A DNA stretch of 64,000 nt from Pirellulales bacterium (GTDB lineage: Bacteria > Planctomycetota > Planctomycetia > Pirellulales > JAICIG01), in assembly GCA_035533075.1 (NCBI GenBank), contig DATLUO010000221.1:1-64000 (forward strand), read 5' to 3'. Below the pieces are notes generated by a model. It saw only the letters and a program-made list of their open reading frames with translations. It did not search any database and was not told where the DNA came from. The position numbers and the translations under genes are program-made. Below, piece after piece: positions 39,235 to 48,337 of the stretch. Each line of letters opens with the position of its first letter. Positions within the stretch are counted from its first letter, which is position 1.

Positions 39235-40284
39235 TCAGACGATGAGCATCGCGTCTCCGTAGCTATAGAACCGGTACTTTTCGCGGACCGCCTCGTCATA
39301 GGCCCGCATGATCAGCTCGGCGCCGCCGAAAGTGCGCACCAGCACCAACAGCGAGGTGCGCGGCAAATGAAAGTTCGTCATCAGGGCGTCGACGATCTGG
39401 AATTCGTAGGGCGGACGAATGAAGAGCTCCGTGCGGCCCGCCCAGGGTTTCAGCGCGCCGGAAGCGGCGGCCGTCTCCAGAATGCGGACGGATGTGGTTC
39501 CCACCGTGACGACCCGTCCGCCGAGCGACCGGCAATGCTCGATCCGCTCGACGGCCGCCGCCGCGATCTCTCCGCGTTCGCTGTGCATGTGGTGCTCGGC
39601 GAGAGTGGCGGCGGTGATCGGCCGAAACGTGTCGAGGCCGACGTGCAGCGTCACGCGGACCGGCGTAACTCCCGTGTCGATCAGCCGGCCCAGCAGCTCG
39701 TCGGTGAAGTGCAGGCCGGCGGTGGGCGCGGCGGCCGAACCGGGATGCCGGGCATAGACCGTCTGATACCGCCGCCGGTCGTCTTCGACCATCTCGCCGC
39801 CGCGAATGTAATGCGGCAGCGGCACGCGGCCCACGCGGTCGAGCAACGCAAACGTCTCGTCGTTCGATTCGATCCGGGCGAGCCAGACGCCGCCAGGCTG
39901 CTTTTCGATCAATCGGAGTTGAAGGTCGTCGACGCCGCGGCGGTTGATGAGCGTCACGGTTTCGCCGGGCATCAGCTTGCCGCGCGTCTTGCACAACAGC
40001 CGCCACTGGCCCGGCTCATCGACGGAAAGAAAAAGGCCCTCCCAGTGGCCGCCGGTGAGCGTCCGCTTGCCCAGCAAACGGGCCGGCACTACGCGGCTGT
40101 CGTTGATCACCAGGCAGTCGTTCGCTCGCAACAACTCCGGCAGGTCGCGCACGTGGCGGTGCTGGATCGAGCCGTCGGCACGGTCGATGACCATCAGCCG
40201 CGCGTCGCTGCGGCGGCCCAACGGTTGCTGGGCGATCAGCGGGCGAGGAAGATCGTAATCGTAGTGAGACAGCTCCGAGCTCAT
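39235..40284 (-). CDS. queA: S-adenosylmethionine:tRNA ribosyltransferase-isomerase
   Basis: A 349-aa enzyme that transfers and isomerises the ribosyl group of SAM onto 7-aminomethyl-7-deazaguanine in tRNA to make epoxyqueuosine. It starts [20 protein letters not shown], the typical N terminus (YDLPxxLIAQxP). Other motifs are [41 protein letters not shown] and [10 protein letters not shown], all family hallmarks. Start ATG 40282-40284 overlaps the stop of the upstream gene (ATGA), so translation is coupled. The open frame continues upstream but only shadows the neighbour. No other queuosine gene is in the window. Confidence 0.94.
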   Translation of the reverse strand: MSSELSHYDYDLPRPLIAQQPLGRRSDARLMVIDRADGSIQHRHVRDLPELLRANDCLVINDSRVVPARLLGKRTLTGGHWEGLFLSVDEPGQWRLLCKTRGKLMPGETVTLINRRGVDDLQLRLIEKQPGGVWLARIESNDETFALLDRVGRVPLPHYIRGGEMVEDDRRRYQTVYARHPGSAAAPTAGLHFTDELLGRLIDTGVTPVRVTLHVGLDTFRPITAATLAEHHMHSERGEIAAAAVERIEHCRSLGGRVVTVGTTSVRILETAAASGALKPWAGRTELFIRPPYEFQIVDALMTNFHLPRTSLLVLVRTFGGAELIMRAYDEAVREKYRFYSYGDAMLIV

Positions 40285-41129
40285 GAGCCCGCTCGAAAAC
40301 GCAGCCCTGTGAATTCGCGCACGCGGTTGGCGATGGCAGGCTCGACGGGCAAGCGCTCCATGCTGCTCGCCCCATAGAAACCGACGACGCCTTCCGTTCG
40401 GTCGAGCACGTATTGGGCATCGGCCGGTTCGGCGATCGGCCCCCCGTGGCACAGCACCAGGATGTCGCGACGGACGCGCACCGCCGCGTCGCGCATGTCT
40501 TGCACACGGCCCACGGCGTCGTCGAGCGTCACGGCGGTCGAGGCCCCGATGCTTCCCTTGGTGGTCAGGCCCATGTGAGGAATGAGAATATCGGCCCCGG
40601 CTTCGGCCATCGCGCGGGCCTCGTCGGCATGGAAGCAATACGGGGTGGTGAGCAGGTTCATCTCGCGGGCCAGGCGGACCATATCAACTTCCAGGCCGAA
40701 GCCCATGCCGGTTTCTTCCAGGCCGGTGCGGAAGGTGCCGTCGTAAAGGCCGACGGTGGGAAAGTTTTGCACGCCCGAAAAACCCGCCGCGGCCACGTCG
40801 CGCAAGAAGAGCTGCATCAGGCGAAAGGGATCGGTGCCGCAGACTCCGGCCAGCACGGGCGTGTGCTTGACGACCGGCAGCACCTCGCGGGCCATGTCCA
40901 TGACGATGGCGTTGGCGTCACCGTAGGGCATCATGCCGGCCAGCGAGCCGCGGCCGGCCATGCGAAAGCGTCCGGAGTTGTAAATCACCAGCAGGTCGAT
41001 GCCGCCGGCCTCCGACATTTTGGCACTGATGCCGGTGCCCGCTCCGCCGCCGACGATCGGTTTGCCGGCGGCGACCTTGGCCCGCAGCCGCGTGAGGATT
41101 TGGTCGCGAGGGAATTGAGACATTGTCAT
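40281..41129 (-). CDS. Phosphoenolpyruvate hydrolase-like TIM-barrel protein
   Basis: A 282-aa protein of the family annotated as phosphoenolpyruvate hydrolase (PF09370-like TIM barrel). Signature stretches are [61 protein letters not shown] and [18 protein letters not shown]. True biochemical activity of most members is untested. It starts within ATGA shared with the truncated DUF4038 gene and ends within ATGA shared with queA, making a tightly coupled run of three. Second ATG at 41121-41123 is an alternative start. Confidence 0.85.
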   Translation of the reverse strand: MTMSQFPRDQILTRLRAKVAAGKPIVGGGAGTGISAKMSEAGGIDLLVIYNSGRFRMAGRGSLAGMMPYGDANAIVMDMAREVLPVVKHTPVLAGVCGTDPFRLMQLFLRDVAAAGFSGVQNFPTVGLYDGTFRTGLEETGMGFGLEVDMVRLAREMNLLTTPYCFHADEARAMAEAGADILIPHMGLTTKGSIGASTAVTLDDAVGRVQDMRDAAVRVRRDILVLCHGGPIAEPADAQYVLDRTEGVVGFYGASSMERLPVEPAIANRVREFTGLRFRAGS

Positions 41130-41788
41130 GCCTTGAAGAACCAGAAAAGGTCGAGCGCGCCGCAGGCGTGGCCCGCCGCGCCGGCGAGCATCGCGGCGTA
41201 GGCCTGCGTTCGCACCTTATGGGCGTCCACACGGGGCTTTCCCGCACCGGTGGGATGGTTCTCATAGGCGTTCGTCTCGTTGAACACTTTCTCCGGATGA
41301 TTGTTGACGTGCCACGACTTGGCGGTGACCAGGCCCAGCACCAGACCGAGCTCGTTCGCGCGGTTGATCACATCATCGACGTTCTTGAAGAACGCTTCAT
41401 TGGGCCTCGTGGGATCACGGTCGATAAACGGCGGTTGCCCGACGAGCGAGCGGTTCCCATCCGGATGTCGCTTGTCGAGGCCCCGGATGAGATAGGCTTG
41501 GATTACGGTAAACCCTTTGCCGGCCCGGTCCTTCAGGTACTCGTCTACTTCTTCGTGATTTGGCCTCTGAAACAGCAGCCAGCAGGTGCCCGCGAGGTAG
41601 AAGAAGGGCTTGCCGTCCTGGTCGACAAAATAGCGCCCGTTCGAGCTGACCTTGAGCCTCGCACTCTTGGTCGAAGGCGCGACTGCACCTCCGCCGTTAT
41701 TCGCCGCAGAAACGGGCATGCCGGCCAGCAAAACCGCGGCGCAAAGCACCTGCGGATTACCGTTTTGGAGTCGTGCGAAGCGGAGCAT
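41126..41788 (-). CDS. Internally deleted DUF4038 (apiosidase-like) secreted glycosidase
   Basis: A 220-aa protein with signal peptide ([20 protein letters not shown]). Start ATG 41786-41788 with GAGAGG upstream. The N-terminal half matches DUF4038: [53 protein letters not shown]. Full members are about 430-470 aa. Here the chain jumps from [16 protein letters not shown] straight into the family's late motif, [10 protein letters not shown], and [20 protein letters not shown]. About 150 internal residues, including the middle of the barrel, appear to be missing in frame. It may be inactive or keep only a coupling role. Confidence 0.7.
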   Translation of the reverse strand: MLRFARLQNGNPQVLCAAVLLAGMPVSAANNGGGAVAPSTKSARLKVSSNGRYFVDQDGKPFFYLAGTCWLLFQRPNHEEVDEYLKDRAGKGFTVIQAYLIRGLDKRHPDGNRSLVGQPPFIDRDPTRPNEAFFKNVDDVINRANELGLVLGLVTAKSWHVNNHPEKVFNETNAYENHPTGAGKPRVDAHKVRTQAYAAMLAGAAGHACGALDLFWFFKA

Positions 41789-41859
41789 GGAAAGCCTCTC
41801 TTCAACTTGCGAGTGCGTCAGGCCAGCCGCCAGCATCCTAACCGTAACCGTAACCGGGA

Positions 41860-43206
41860 TCAATCTTCGGGCAGTTCTTCGTGCTTCGGCTCCGGCAGCC
41901 AGAAGCAGGCCAGGCTGCCGACGGCATACACCAACAGCGCGACCGCGGCGGCGGCGTTCGCCAACTTGATCGAATATGTCGAACCGGGCATCCATGCAGT
42001 CAGCTTCGTCGTGAGCACTGCGGCGGACGTGCCGATGACCCGCCCGCCGATGTTGGCCGCGAAGCTTTCACCGGTGCCGCGCAGGTGAAGCGGGTAGACC
42101 CGCGGCAAATAGTTGCCCCAGAAACTGAACTGGGCAATCGTAAAGAAACTGGCGAAAAAAATGCCGACCAGCAAAAGGTTGAGGTTGTCTTTGGCCGGGT
42201 AGAAGAACACCAACGGCACGACAACCAAGCCCGGCACCTGGAACACGCGCAGCAGACCTTGACGGCTGACGATCCGCACCGCCAACACGGCCAATGCACA
42301 ACGGCCCACCAGGCCGCCAATCTCCTGCGAGAACAGCACGTTCTTGACCACGCCCTCTTTTTCCACCGGCTTGGAAAGAGTAGCCACGCCCGGCATGTTG
42401 GGCACGATTTGCGGCAACTGCTGAATCGCCCCAAAGGCCGCCCCGAAGCTGCAAGCGAACATCAGGGTGGTCACCAGCGTCGTGCGCCGGTAGGCCGGCT
42501 GAAAGAGTTCCCTGATGCTCGGCCGCTTCAAGGTGCCGGCCAATTTCTTCCGCTGCCATTCGGGCGACTCGGGCAAGAACGGCCGGATGATGATTAAGGG
42601 AATCGCCGGGATCACGCCCGAAATCACCTCGTATCGCCAGGCATCGTGGGCGCCGAGGATTTGCGGAAGGTATTGGGCGAAGCTGGGGTTGTGGGCCAAC
42701 CAGTGAGCGCCGGGAACCAGCAGCCCCCCGATCGACGAAAAGGCCTGCGTGTAGCCGAGCACCGCCTCGCGGCGCTTCGGGTCCGGAAACAGCTCCGCCA
42801 ACCAGGCGACCGCGGCCACAAATTCGACGCACACACCCACAAAGGTCGCGCAGCGGAAGAACAGGAACATGCCCGGCGACGTGCAGAATCCGGCGGCCAA
42901 CGTTGAAAACGCGTAGAGCAAGATGCTCCAGGTCAGGATTCGCCGTCGTCCCAGCAGGTCGGTCAAGTATCCGCCCAGCAACCCGAAAACCCCGCCGAAC
43001 AAAGCAGGGATGAAGAAGAGCTGCCAGGTCCATGACTTGTAGGCATCGGTACCAAACTCGATGCCGAACGTGTCCAGCATCGGCTTCAGCACCGGCGGCA
43101 GCATGAGCAGCACGTAAATGTCGAACGCGAAGCCGATGGCCGCCATCGTGCAGATCAGCCATTGGACGGCGGTCAGCTTTTGCGGCGCGGCGGACGAAGT
43201 GCTCAT
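41860..43206 (-). CDS. Major facilitator superfamily transporter
   Basis: A 448-aa inner-membrane secondary transporter with about 12 hydrophobic segments. The MFS cytoplasmic loop motif GGYLTDLLGRRRILTW lies near residue 80 between helices 2 and 3, and FLPESPEWQRKK in the central loop resembles sugar/organic-acid porters. Start ATG 43204-43206. It is the first gene of the minus-strand operon with the DUF4038 gene, the PEP-hydrolase-like gene and queA, so it may import a product of carbohydrate breakdown. The substrate cannot be read from sequence. Confidence 0.87.
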   Translation of the reverse strand: MSTSSAAPQKLTAVQWLICTMAAIGFAFDIYVLLMLPPVLKPMLDTFGIEFGTDAYKSWTWQLFFIPALFGGVFGLLGGYLTDLLGRRRILTWSILLYAFSTLAAGFCTSPGMFLFFRCATFVGVCVEFVAAVAWLAELFPDPKRREAVLGYTQAFSSIGGLLVPGAHWLAHNPSFAQYLPQILGAHDAWRYEVISGVIPAIPLIIIRPFLPESPEWQRKKLAGTLKRPSIRELFQPAYRRTTLVTTLMFACSFGAAFGAIQQLPQIVPNMPGVATLSKPVEKEGVVKNVLFSQEIGGLVGRCALAVLAVRIVSRQGLLRVFQVPGLVVVPLVFFYPAKDNLNLLLVGIFFASFFTIAQFSFWGNYLPRVYPLHLRGTGESFAANIGGRVIGTSAAVLTTKLTAWMPGSTYSIKLANAAAAVALLVYAVGSLACFWLPEPKHEELPED

Positions 43207-43405
43207 CAATCAGTCCTGGCGGGAAAACGAAGGCGGGGCGGGCAACCGCGACGGGCCGACGGTTGTTCCAACGAGCATAGCAAGCCGCCGACCGACATGC
43301 CAGCCGCCCAGCCGCGTCTTCGGCCGTCTTTCGGTTCCCACTGCCAACGGTGCCGCTCTGACGTTAGACTTTATTGTATTGCCCGTTCGTCCCGCAGGTC
43401 CGCCC

Positions 43406-44731
43406 ATGCCTCGCCGAAACCTTTACCTGTTGTGTGCCGTCGCGGTGGTCTCGTTGGCCTGCTATGTGAAGGCCGACAGTGCCTATCGCAGCCGCTACGG
43501 CCAGATGTCGGAGACGTTCATCGAGGCGCTGAAGCAGATCGACCAGAACTACATCGAGCCGGTTCAAGAGCGGCAGTTGTTCGAGGCGGCGTTGACCGGC
43601 ATGGTGGCCCGGCTGGGCGATCCCTACTCCGCCTACGAACCGCCCCAGGAGGCGCTCGAATTCCGCCAACAGCTCGATCAGAAGTTCGGCGGCATCGGCG
43701 TCGAGATTACGCTCGACCCCGAAACGAAGCGGCTCACCGTCGCCAGCCCCATGATCGGCACGCCCGCTTACGAGGCGGGCATCCTGGCTGGTGACCAGAT
43801 CGTGGCCATTGACGGGCAAAGCACCGAAGGCCTCGACTATGAAGAGGCCCGCCGCCGCATGCGTGGCGAACCGGGCGAGCCGGTGACGCTTTCCGTCTTG
43901 CACCCAGGTCAATCCGCGGCGCGGGAAGTGAAGCTCGTGCGTGCCGTCATTGAAATCCCCAGCGTGCTGGGCGACGCCCGCGACGAGCGGGGCCAATGGA
44001 ACTTCACGCTGGCCGAGCATCCCGCCATCGGCTACCTGCGGATCATCAGCTTCGGCGAACAGACCGTCGACGAGTTGCAGGCCGCGATTGTCGAGCTGGA
44101 GAAAAAGCAGGTGCAAGCGGTGGTGATCGACCTGCGGCACAACTTCGGCGGAATTCTTCGGGCGGCGGTCGCCACCTGCGACCTCTTTGTGCCGAAGGGG
44201 GTGATCGTCACCACGCGCGGCCGCGACAAGAAGCAGGTGCTCGAACCTTTTTACGCCTCCGGCAAGGCCCGCTGTACGAAGTGGCCGATTGCCGTGCTCG
44301 TCGACCATCTCACCGCCAGTGCCGCCGAGATTGTGGCCGCTTGCCTGCAAGACCACCATCGGGCCGTCGTCGTCGGCGAGCGGACCTGGGGCAAGGGAAC
44401 CGTGCAAAACGTGCTGCCGTTGGAGGGCGGCAAAAGTGCCCTCAAACTCACCGTGGCCACCTACTGGCGCCCCAACGAGTTGAACATCCACCGCTCGCTT
44501 ACGGCGAAAGAAGAAGACGAATGGGGAGTGAAGCCCGATTCCGGTTTCGAGGTTAAACTCAGCCCAGACGATCAGGTCCGCTCGGCCGAAGCTCGTCGTC
44601 AGCGCGACATGAACGGCGGCAAGGCGGAGGGAAACGAGTTGCCGCCGCTCTACGATCCGCCGCTCGACAAGGCGGTCGAGCATCTTCGGCGAAAGCTGGA
44701 TGCCCAGCCGTCCTCCATGGATGCAGCCTGA
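43406..44731 (+). CDS. S41-family C-terminal processing protease with PDZ domain
   Basis: A 441-aa periplasmic serine protease of the Ctp/Prc type. An N-terminal signal anchor (LYLLCAVAVVSLACYVKA) is followed by a PDZ domain (FGGIGVEITLDPETKRLTVA to EARRRMRGEPG). The catalytic Ser is in LTASAAEIVA (near 305) and the general-base Lys in GERTWGKGTVQ (near 329). The start is ATG 43406; the frame is open further upstream but has no signal there. Such proteases trim C termini of envelope proteins. Divergent from the MFS operon. Confidence 0.9.
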   Translation: MPRRNLYLLCAVAVVSLACYVKADSAYRSRYGQMSETFIEALKQIDQNYIEPVQERQLFEAALTGMVARLGDPYSAYEPPQEALEFRQQLDQKFGGIGVEITLDPETKRLTVASPMIGTPAYEAGILAGDQIVAIDGQSTEGLDYEEARRRMRGEPGEPVTLSVLHPGQSAAREVKLVRAVIEIPSVLGDARDERGQWNFTLAEHPAIGYLRIISFGEQTVDELQAAIVELEKKQVQAVVIDLRHNFGGILRAAVATCDLFVPKGVIVTTRGRDKKQVLEPFYASGKARCTKWPIAVLVDHLTASAAEIVAACLQDHHRAVVVGERTWGKGTVQNVLPLEGGKSALKLTVATYWRPNELNIHRSLTAKEEDEWGVKPDSGFEVKLSPDDQVRSAEARRQRDMNGGKAEGNELPPLYDPPLDKAVEHLRRKLDAQPSSMDAA

Positions 44732-44935
44732 TGTACGCTTTTGCAATTGTTGTCGCATCGCCCGGCTGGCCCCGCCGGCATTTTCGACTGGCGGCTGAGC
44801 TGTTAACTGGTTACGCTGGAAGTAGCTACATACAGATACCGTGGACGGCGAGGCAGGCCGGCAACGATTGGCCTCGGAATTGCTGGGGTAGGCTTGCCAA
44901 CGAAGTCCGATGGTAGTTGAGAAAGGAAGCGATCC

Positions 44936-45166
44936 ATGTCCTCTCGAGTTTCACGCTGTGTGGTGGTCGAAGTTCCTGAACTGAGTCCGGGCGTGCCCGA
45001 CCTGATGGCCGGGCCGAAAGACGTTCTTCCCTGGGCCGATCCTTACGTTGCGGCCCTGCTGACGAATCGCCGCTTGCAAGCCGCCCTGGACGATTCGTTG
45101 CGGTTTATCGAGCGCGAGCAAAAGGCAGACTGGCGCGTGTCCAGCGGCGAGTGGGGCGAGGGATAG
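44936..45166 (+). CDS. Small hypothetical protein
   Basis: A 76-aa protein with AAAGGAAG about 10 bases before its ATG, which argues that it is real. The sequence has a central DPYVAALLTNRRLQAALDDS helix and no Cys, His pair or signal. I recognise no family. It sits alone between the S41 protease and a convergent small gene. Confidence 0.5.
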   Translation: MSSRVSRCVVVEVPELSPGVPDLMAGPKDVLPWADPYVAALLTNRRLQAALDDSLRFIEREQKADWRVSSGEWGEG

Positions 45167-45177
45167 TTCTCGGTGGC

Positions 45178-45510
45178 TTATGCCGCGCGGCCCAGCATCT
45201 GGCGAGTGCGTTCGCGGTTCAGATCGGTCAGTACCGACTGCACCACGCGATCGCTGGCCTGCGACACCGCGATGCCCAAAGACGCGACCGACAAACCGGG
45301 GTAGCGGCCCGCCAGGGCCCGTGCTTCCGACCGGATCACCGGCGCGGCCTTGGCTCGAACATAGCCCCGCGCTTCGGCCCGGCTGAAGGCGAACACCTGC
45401 GGACCTACCGAATCGCGAACCAAGGCGTAGCTGCGTTGCGCGAGCTGGCGCGACAGTTCGGCAATCGAGGGTGCGTGGCAAAGCGCGTCGAGCCAGTTCT
45501 TCAGTCCCAT
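45178..45510 (-). CDS. Small hypothetical helical protein
   Basis: A 110-aa basic, helical protein starting at ATG 45508-45510 with AAGGACGAG upstream. It has an Arg-rich sequence (QLAQRSYALVRD, EARALAGRYPGLSVASLGIA) and no membrane segment. The frame extends upstream into the inverted repeat at 45576-45670, which is not credible coding sequence. Family unknown. Convergent with the 76-aa gene, 11 bp apart. Confidence 0.5.
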   Translation of the reverse strand: MGLKNWLDALCHAPSIAELSRQLAQRSYALVRDSVGPQVFAFSRAEARGYVRAKAAPVIRSEARALAGRYPGLSVASLGIAVSQASDRVVQSVLTDLNRERTRQMLGRAA

Positions 45511-46137
45511 GGTGTTTCTCGTCCTTTCCAGCAAGCCGGGGGTTGTGTTACCGTTTAGCAAGATATAAAGAGAATCTCTGTAGGGAACGGACTCCGTGCC
45601 GTTCCGGGAACCCGCCAAATACCGTCGAATCGCACTTCCCGGAACGGCACGGAGTCCGTTCCCTACAGAGCACGGCGGCTTTTTCTTGACAGCGCTCCAA
45701 ACGGTATCACTACCCAAGCGAACCGTCGCTTGAATATCAATCGAGCGTCAGCCGCCGGGTTCTTGACTTGCAATCGAACTCACTTCCAGCGGCAGCCGGC
45801 GACCGTGACGAACGCAAATCGTTATCGGGCAAGCGGTAGCGGAGGGCCGAGAGCGGAATTGCGTCGCCCTACCGTCGATGGCACGTGCCGGTCAGGCAAG
45901 CCTTGACGCCGCGGCCCCCGCTACCACGGCTGGATTGCCGCGCTCACCAGAATCTCATCCGACTGCCATTCTCTTTTGCAGGGGATCTCCCCTAGAATAG
46001 TGCAAGCCCGCCAAGAGCCACCCGGAACAGGCTCGTCCGAACACTTGCTTTACTGATACTTCAGGCAGGCTTTGCACGCGTCGCAGAGTTCCTGAGGACT
46101 CTGACCTCCACGCTGCTCGAAAAACCCCCTGGAAACT
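45511..46137. other. Gap upstream of typA with a large palindrome
   Basis: Apart from the palindrome at 45576-45670 I see no gene. The last 200 bp must carry the typA promoter, but no clear -35/-10 pair stands out. Confidence 0.45.
45576..45670. repeat. Perfect long inverted repeat, family G
   Basis: Left arm 45576-45610 and right arm 45636-45670 are perfect 35-bp complements beginning ctctgtagggaacggactcc. The 25-base loop is cccgccaaat...cgcac. A perfect 35-bp stem suggests recent arrival or ongoing correction, as in MITE-like palindromes. Confidence 0.9.
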
Positions 46138-47973
46138 ATGTCGAATACTGTTTGCCTGCAACGCCGCACCGATATCCGCAACATCGCCATCATCGCCCAC
46201 GTCGATCATGGCAAAACCACGCTCGTCGACTGCCTGCTGCGGCAAAGCGGTGAGTTTCGTGCCAGCCAGCTCGTGGGCGAGCAGATTCTCGATTCCAACG
46301 AGCTGGAACGCGAACGGGGCATCACCATCCTGGCCAAGAACATCGCCATCCCCTACCGCGGCGTGAAGATCAACCTGATCGACACGCCCGGCCACGCCGA
46401 TTTCGGCGGCGAGGTGGAACGCGTGCTGCGGATGGCCGACGGCGCCTTGGTGCTGGTCGATGCCGCCGAAGGCCCCATGCCCCAGACCCGCTTCGTGCTC
46501 TCCAAGGCCCTGGAATTCGGCCTCAAGCCGGTGGTGGTGATTAACAAGATCGACCGCTCCGATGCCCGGCCCGACGAAGTGCTCAACGAAACATTCGAGT
46601 TGTTCGTCGAGCTGGGGGCCGACGACGCCCTGGCCGATTTCCCTTATATCTTTTCCAGCTCGCGGGAAGGCTTCGCCACGCACGACTTCAACGAGCGGGG
46701 CGACTCGATGCAGCCGCTGCTCGATCTGGTTTTGGAATCGGTGCCCGGCCCGGAAATTGACGCCGAGGCTCCGTTGCAGCTTCTGGTGACCACGCTCGAC
46801 TGGTCGGAGTACGTGGGCCGCATCGCCATTGGCCGCATCCAATCGGGGCGCATTGCCCGCGGACAGCGGGTGGCCTTGCTGCAGGCCGGCGACGTGGAGT
46901 TGCCGGCGAAGGTCAGCCAGCTCTACGTGTTTGCCAAACTGGGCCGCGTGGAGGTCGAAGAAGCGACCGCCGGCGACGTGGTGGCGGTGGTCGGGCTGGA
47001 AGAGGTCGAAATCGGCGACACGATCAGCGATTATGAGCTCCGCCGCCCGTTGCCCCGCCTGGAGATCGACCAGCCCACGCTGGAGATGATTTTCAGCATC
47101 AACACCTCGCCCTTCGCCGGCCGCGCGGGCAAATACGTCACGACTCGCAATCTGCGCGACCGGCTGAACAAGGAGCTGGAGCGGAACGTCGCCCTGCGCG
47201 TCGAACCGGAGCCGGGTTCCGACGCCTTCGTGGTGGCCGGCCGCGGCTTGCTGCACCTTTCGGTGCTGATTGAGACCATGCGCCGCGAGGGTTTTGAGCT
47301 GTCGGTGGGGAAGCCGCGAGTGATCACGCGCGAGCGCGACGGCATCATCGAAGAACCGTTTGAGACGCTGGTCGTGGAAGTGCCGCCCGACCGGCTGGGA
47401 GCGGTAATGGAGCTGGTCGGCACGCGCCGCGGACAGATGCGCGGCATGCACAGCCGCGGCGATTACTCGCACGTGTCGTTTTCGATTCCGGCACGCGGGC
47501 TGATCGGTCTGCGCACGCGGCTGTTGAACGCCACGCAGGGGACGGCGACCATGCACCACCGCTTCGAGGGCTATCGGCCCTTGGAGGGTGACATCGCCGG
47601 CCGGCCCAATGGCGTACTGGTGTCGATCGTCACCGGCAAGGCGGTGGCCTTTGGCCTGGATGGATTGCAAGAACGGGCGGAGCTGTTTGTCGCTCCGGGC
47701 GATGAAGTTTATGAAGGGATGATCGTCGGCGAGAACAGCCGCACGGGCGACATGACGGTGAACCCGACGAAGGAGAAGAAGCTGACGAACATGCGTGCCT
47801 CCGGCAGCGACCGCAACATCATCCTCAAGCCGCCGCGCCAGATGACGTTGGAGATGGCGCTGGAGTATATTGAAGAGGACGAGTTGGTCGAGATCACGCC
47901 TTCGCACATACGCTTGCGCAAGGCGATGCTGAGCGAGCATGACCGCCGCCGCGCCGCCCGCCGCGGGGCCTAA
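46138..47973 (+). CDS. typA: Ribosome-associated translational GTPase TypA/BipA
   Basis: A 611-aa GTPase involved in ribosome assembly and stress adaptation. G1 is [10 protein letters not shown] (about 21-30), switch II is [14 protein letters not shown], and G4 is NKIDR. The TypA-specific C-terminal domain is recognisable by [20 protein letters not shown] and [20 protein letters not shown]. Full length with every motif intact. Monocistronic, preceded by a 600-bp gap. Confidence 0.95.
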   Translation: MSNTVCLQRRTDIRNIAIIAHVDHGKTTLVDCLLRQSGEFRASQLVGEQILDSNELERERGITILAKNIAIPYRGVKINLIDTPGHADFGGEVERVLRMADGALVLVDAAEGPMPQTRFVLSKALEFGLKPVVVINKIDRSDARPDEVLNETFELFVELGADDALADFPYIFSSSREGFATHDFNERGDSMQPLLDLVLESVPGPEIDAEAPLQLLVTTLDWSEYVGRIAIGRIQSGRIARGQRVALLQAGDVELPAKVSQLYVFAKLGRVEVEEATAGDVVAVVGLEEVEIGDTISDYELRRPLPRLEIDQPTLEMIFSINTSPFAGRAGKYVTTRNLRDRLNKELERNVALRVEPEPGSDAFVVAGRGLLHLSVLIETMRREGFELSVGKPRVITRERDGIIEEPFETLVVEVPPDRLGAVMELVGTRRGQMRGMHSRGDYSHVSFSIPARGLIGLRTRLLNATQGTATMHHRFEGYRPLEGDIAGRPNGVLVSIVTGKAVAFGLDGLQERAELFVAPGDEVYEGMIVGENSRTGDMTVNPTKEKKLTNMRASGSDRNIILKPPRQMTLEMALEYIEEDELVEITPSHIRLRKAMLSEHDRRRAARRGA

Positions 47974-48337
47974 GGCGGCGCTCGACTGGCGCCGCTTCCA
48001 CCGGCTCTGTGAGAGGGCCCGGGGGAGGGGCGTGGCGCCGCTTTCCGTTCGACCCTGCCAGGTCGCCTTGGCACACGCGGCCTGCGACACGCGTGTCGCA
48101 TCGGCCGCCATCTGGCGCCGCGTCCGGGTCAAGGACTGCATTCTGCTTGACTTGTATCAGATTATTTTGGCGACCTTCGGCTTCGAGGGCGGTTGGTGGC
48201 ATATTCGCTGGCAGCGCAGAACGAGCCGTCCGTATCGACGCTGATGCCGCTGAAATCGCCGGTCGGGCTGTTGGGGGCGTCGACGTCGCCGACGTCCGCG
48301 GCGCCGGCCGATTTCACTGCGAGAGTGAAAAAAGGGG
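47974..48337. other. Convergent gap between typA and glnE
   Basis: Contains the 16-bp family C palindrome at 48084-48099. No credible gene seen on either strand. The remaining sequence is GC-rich without clear signals. Confidence 0.5.
48084..48099. repeat. Perfect 16-bp palindrome, family C
   Basis: gcgacacgcgtgtcgc, identical to 14411-14426. Flanking bases differ between the copies (ct/at here, aa/gt there), so the repeat unit is essentially the palindrome itself. Confidence 0.85.

Noticed and set aside
38754-39299. Minus-strand frame of 181 codons between the hydrolase and queA
   Set aside because: No ribosome-binding site, overlaps the hydrolase gene and the family A fragment, and has no family-like motif.
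45955-48141. A 728-codon minus-strand frame opposite typA
   Set aside because: Antisense shadow of typA, which is complete and unmistakable.
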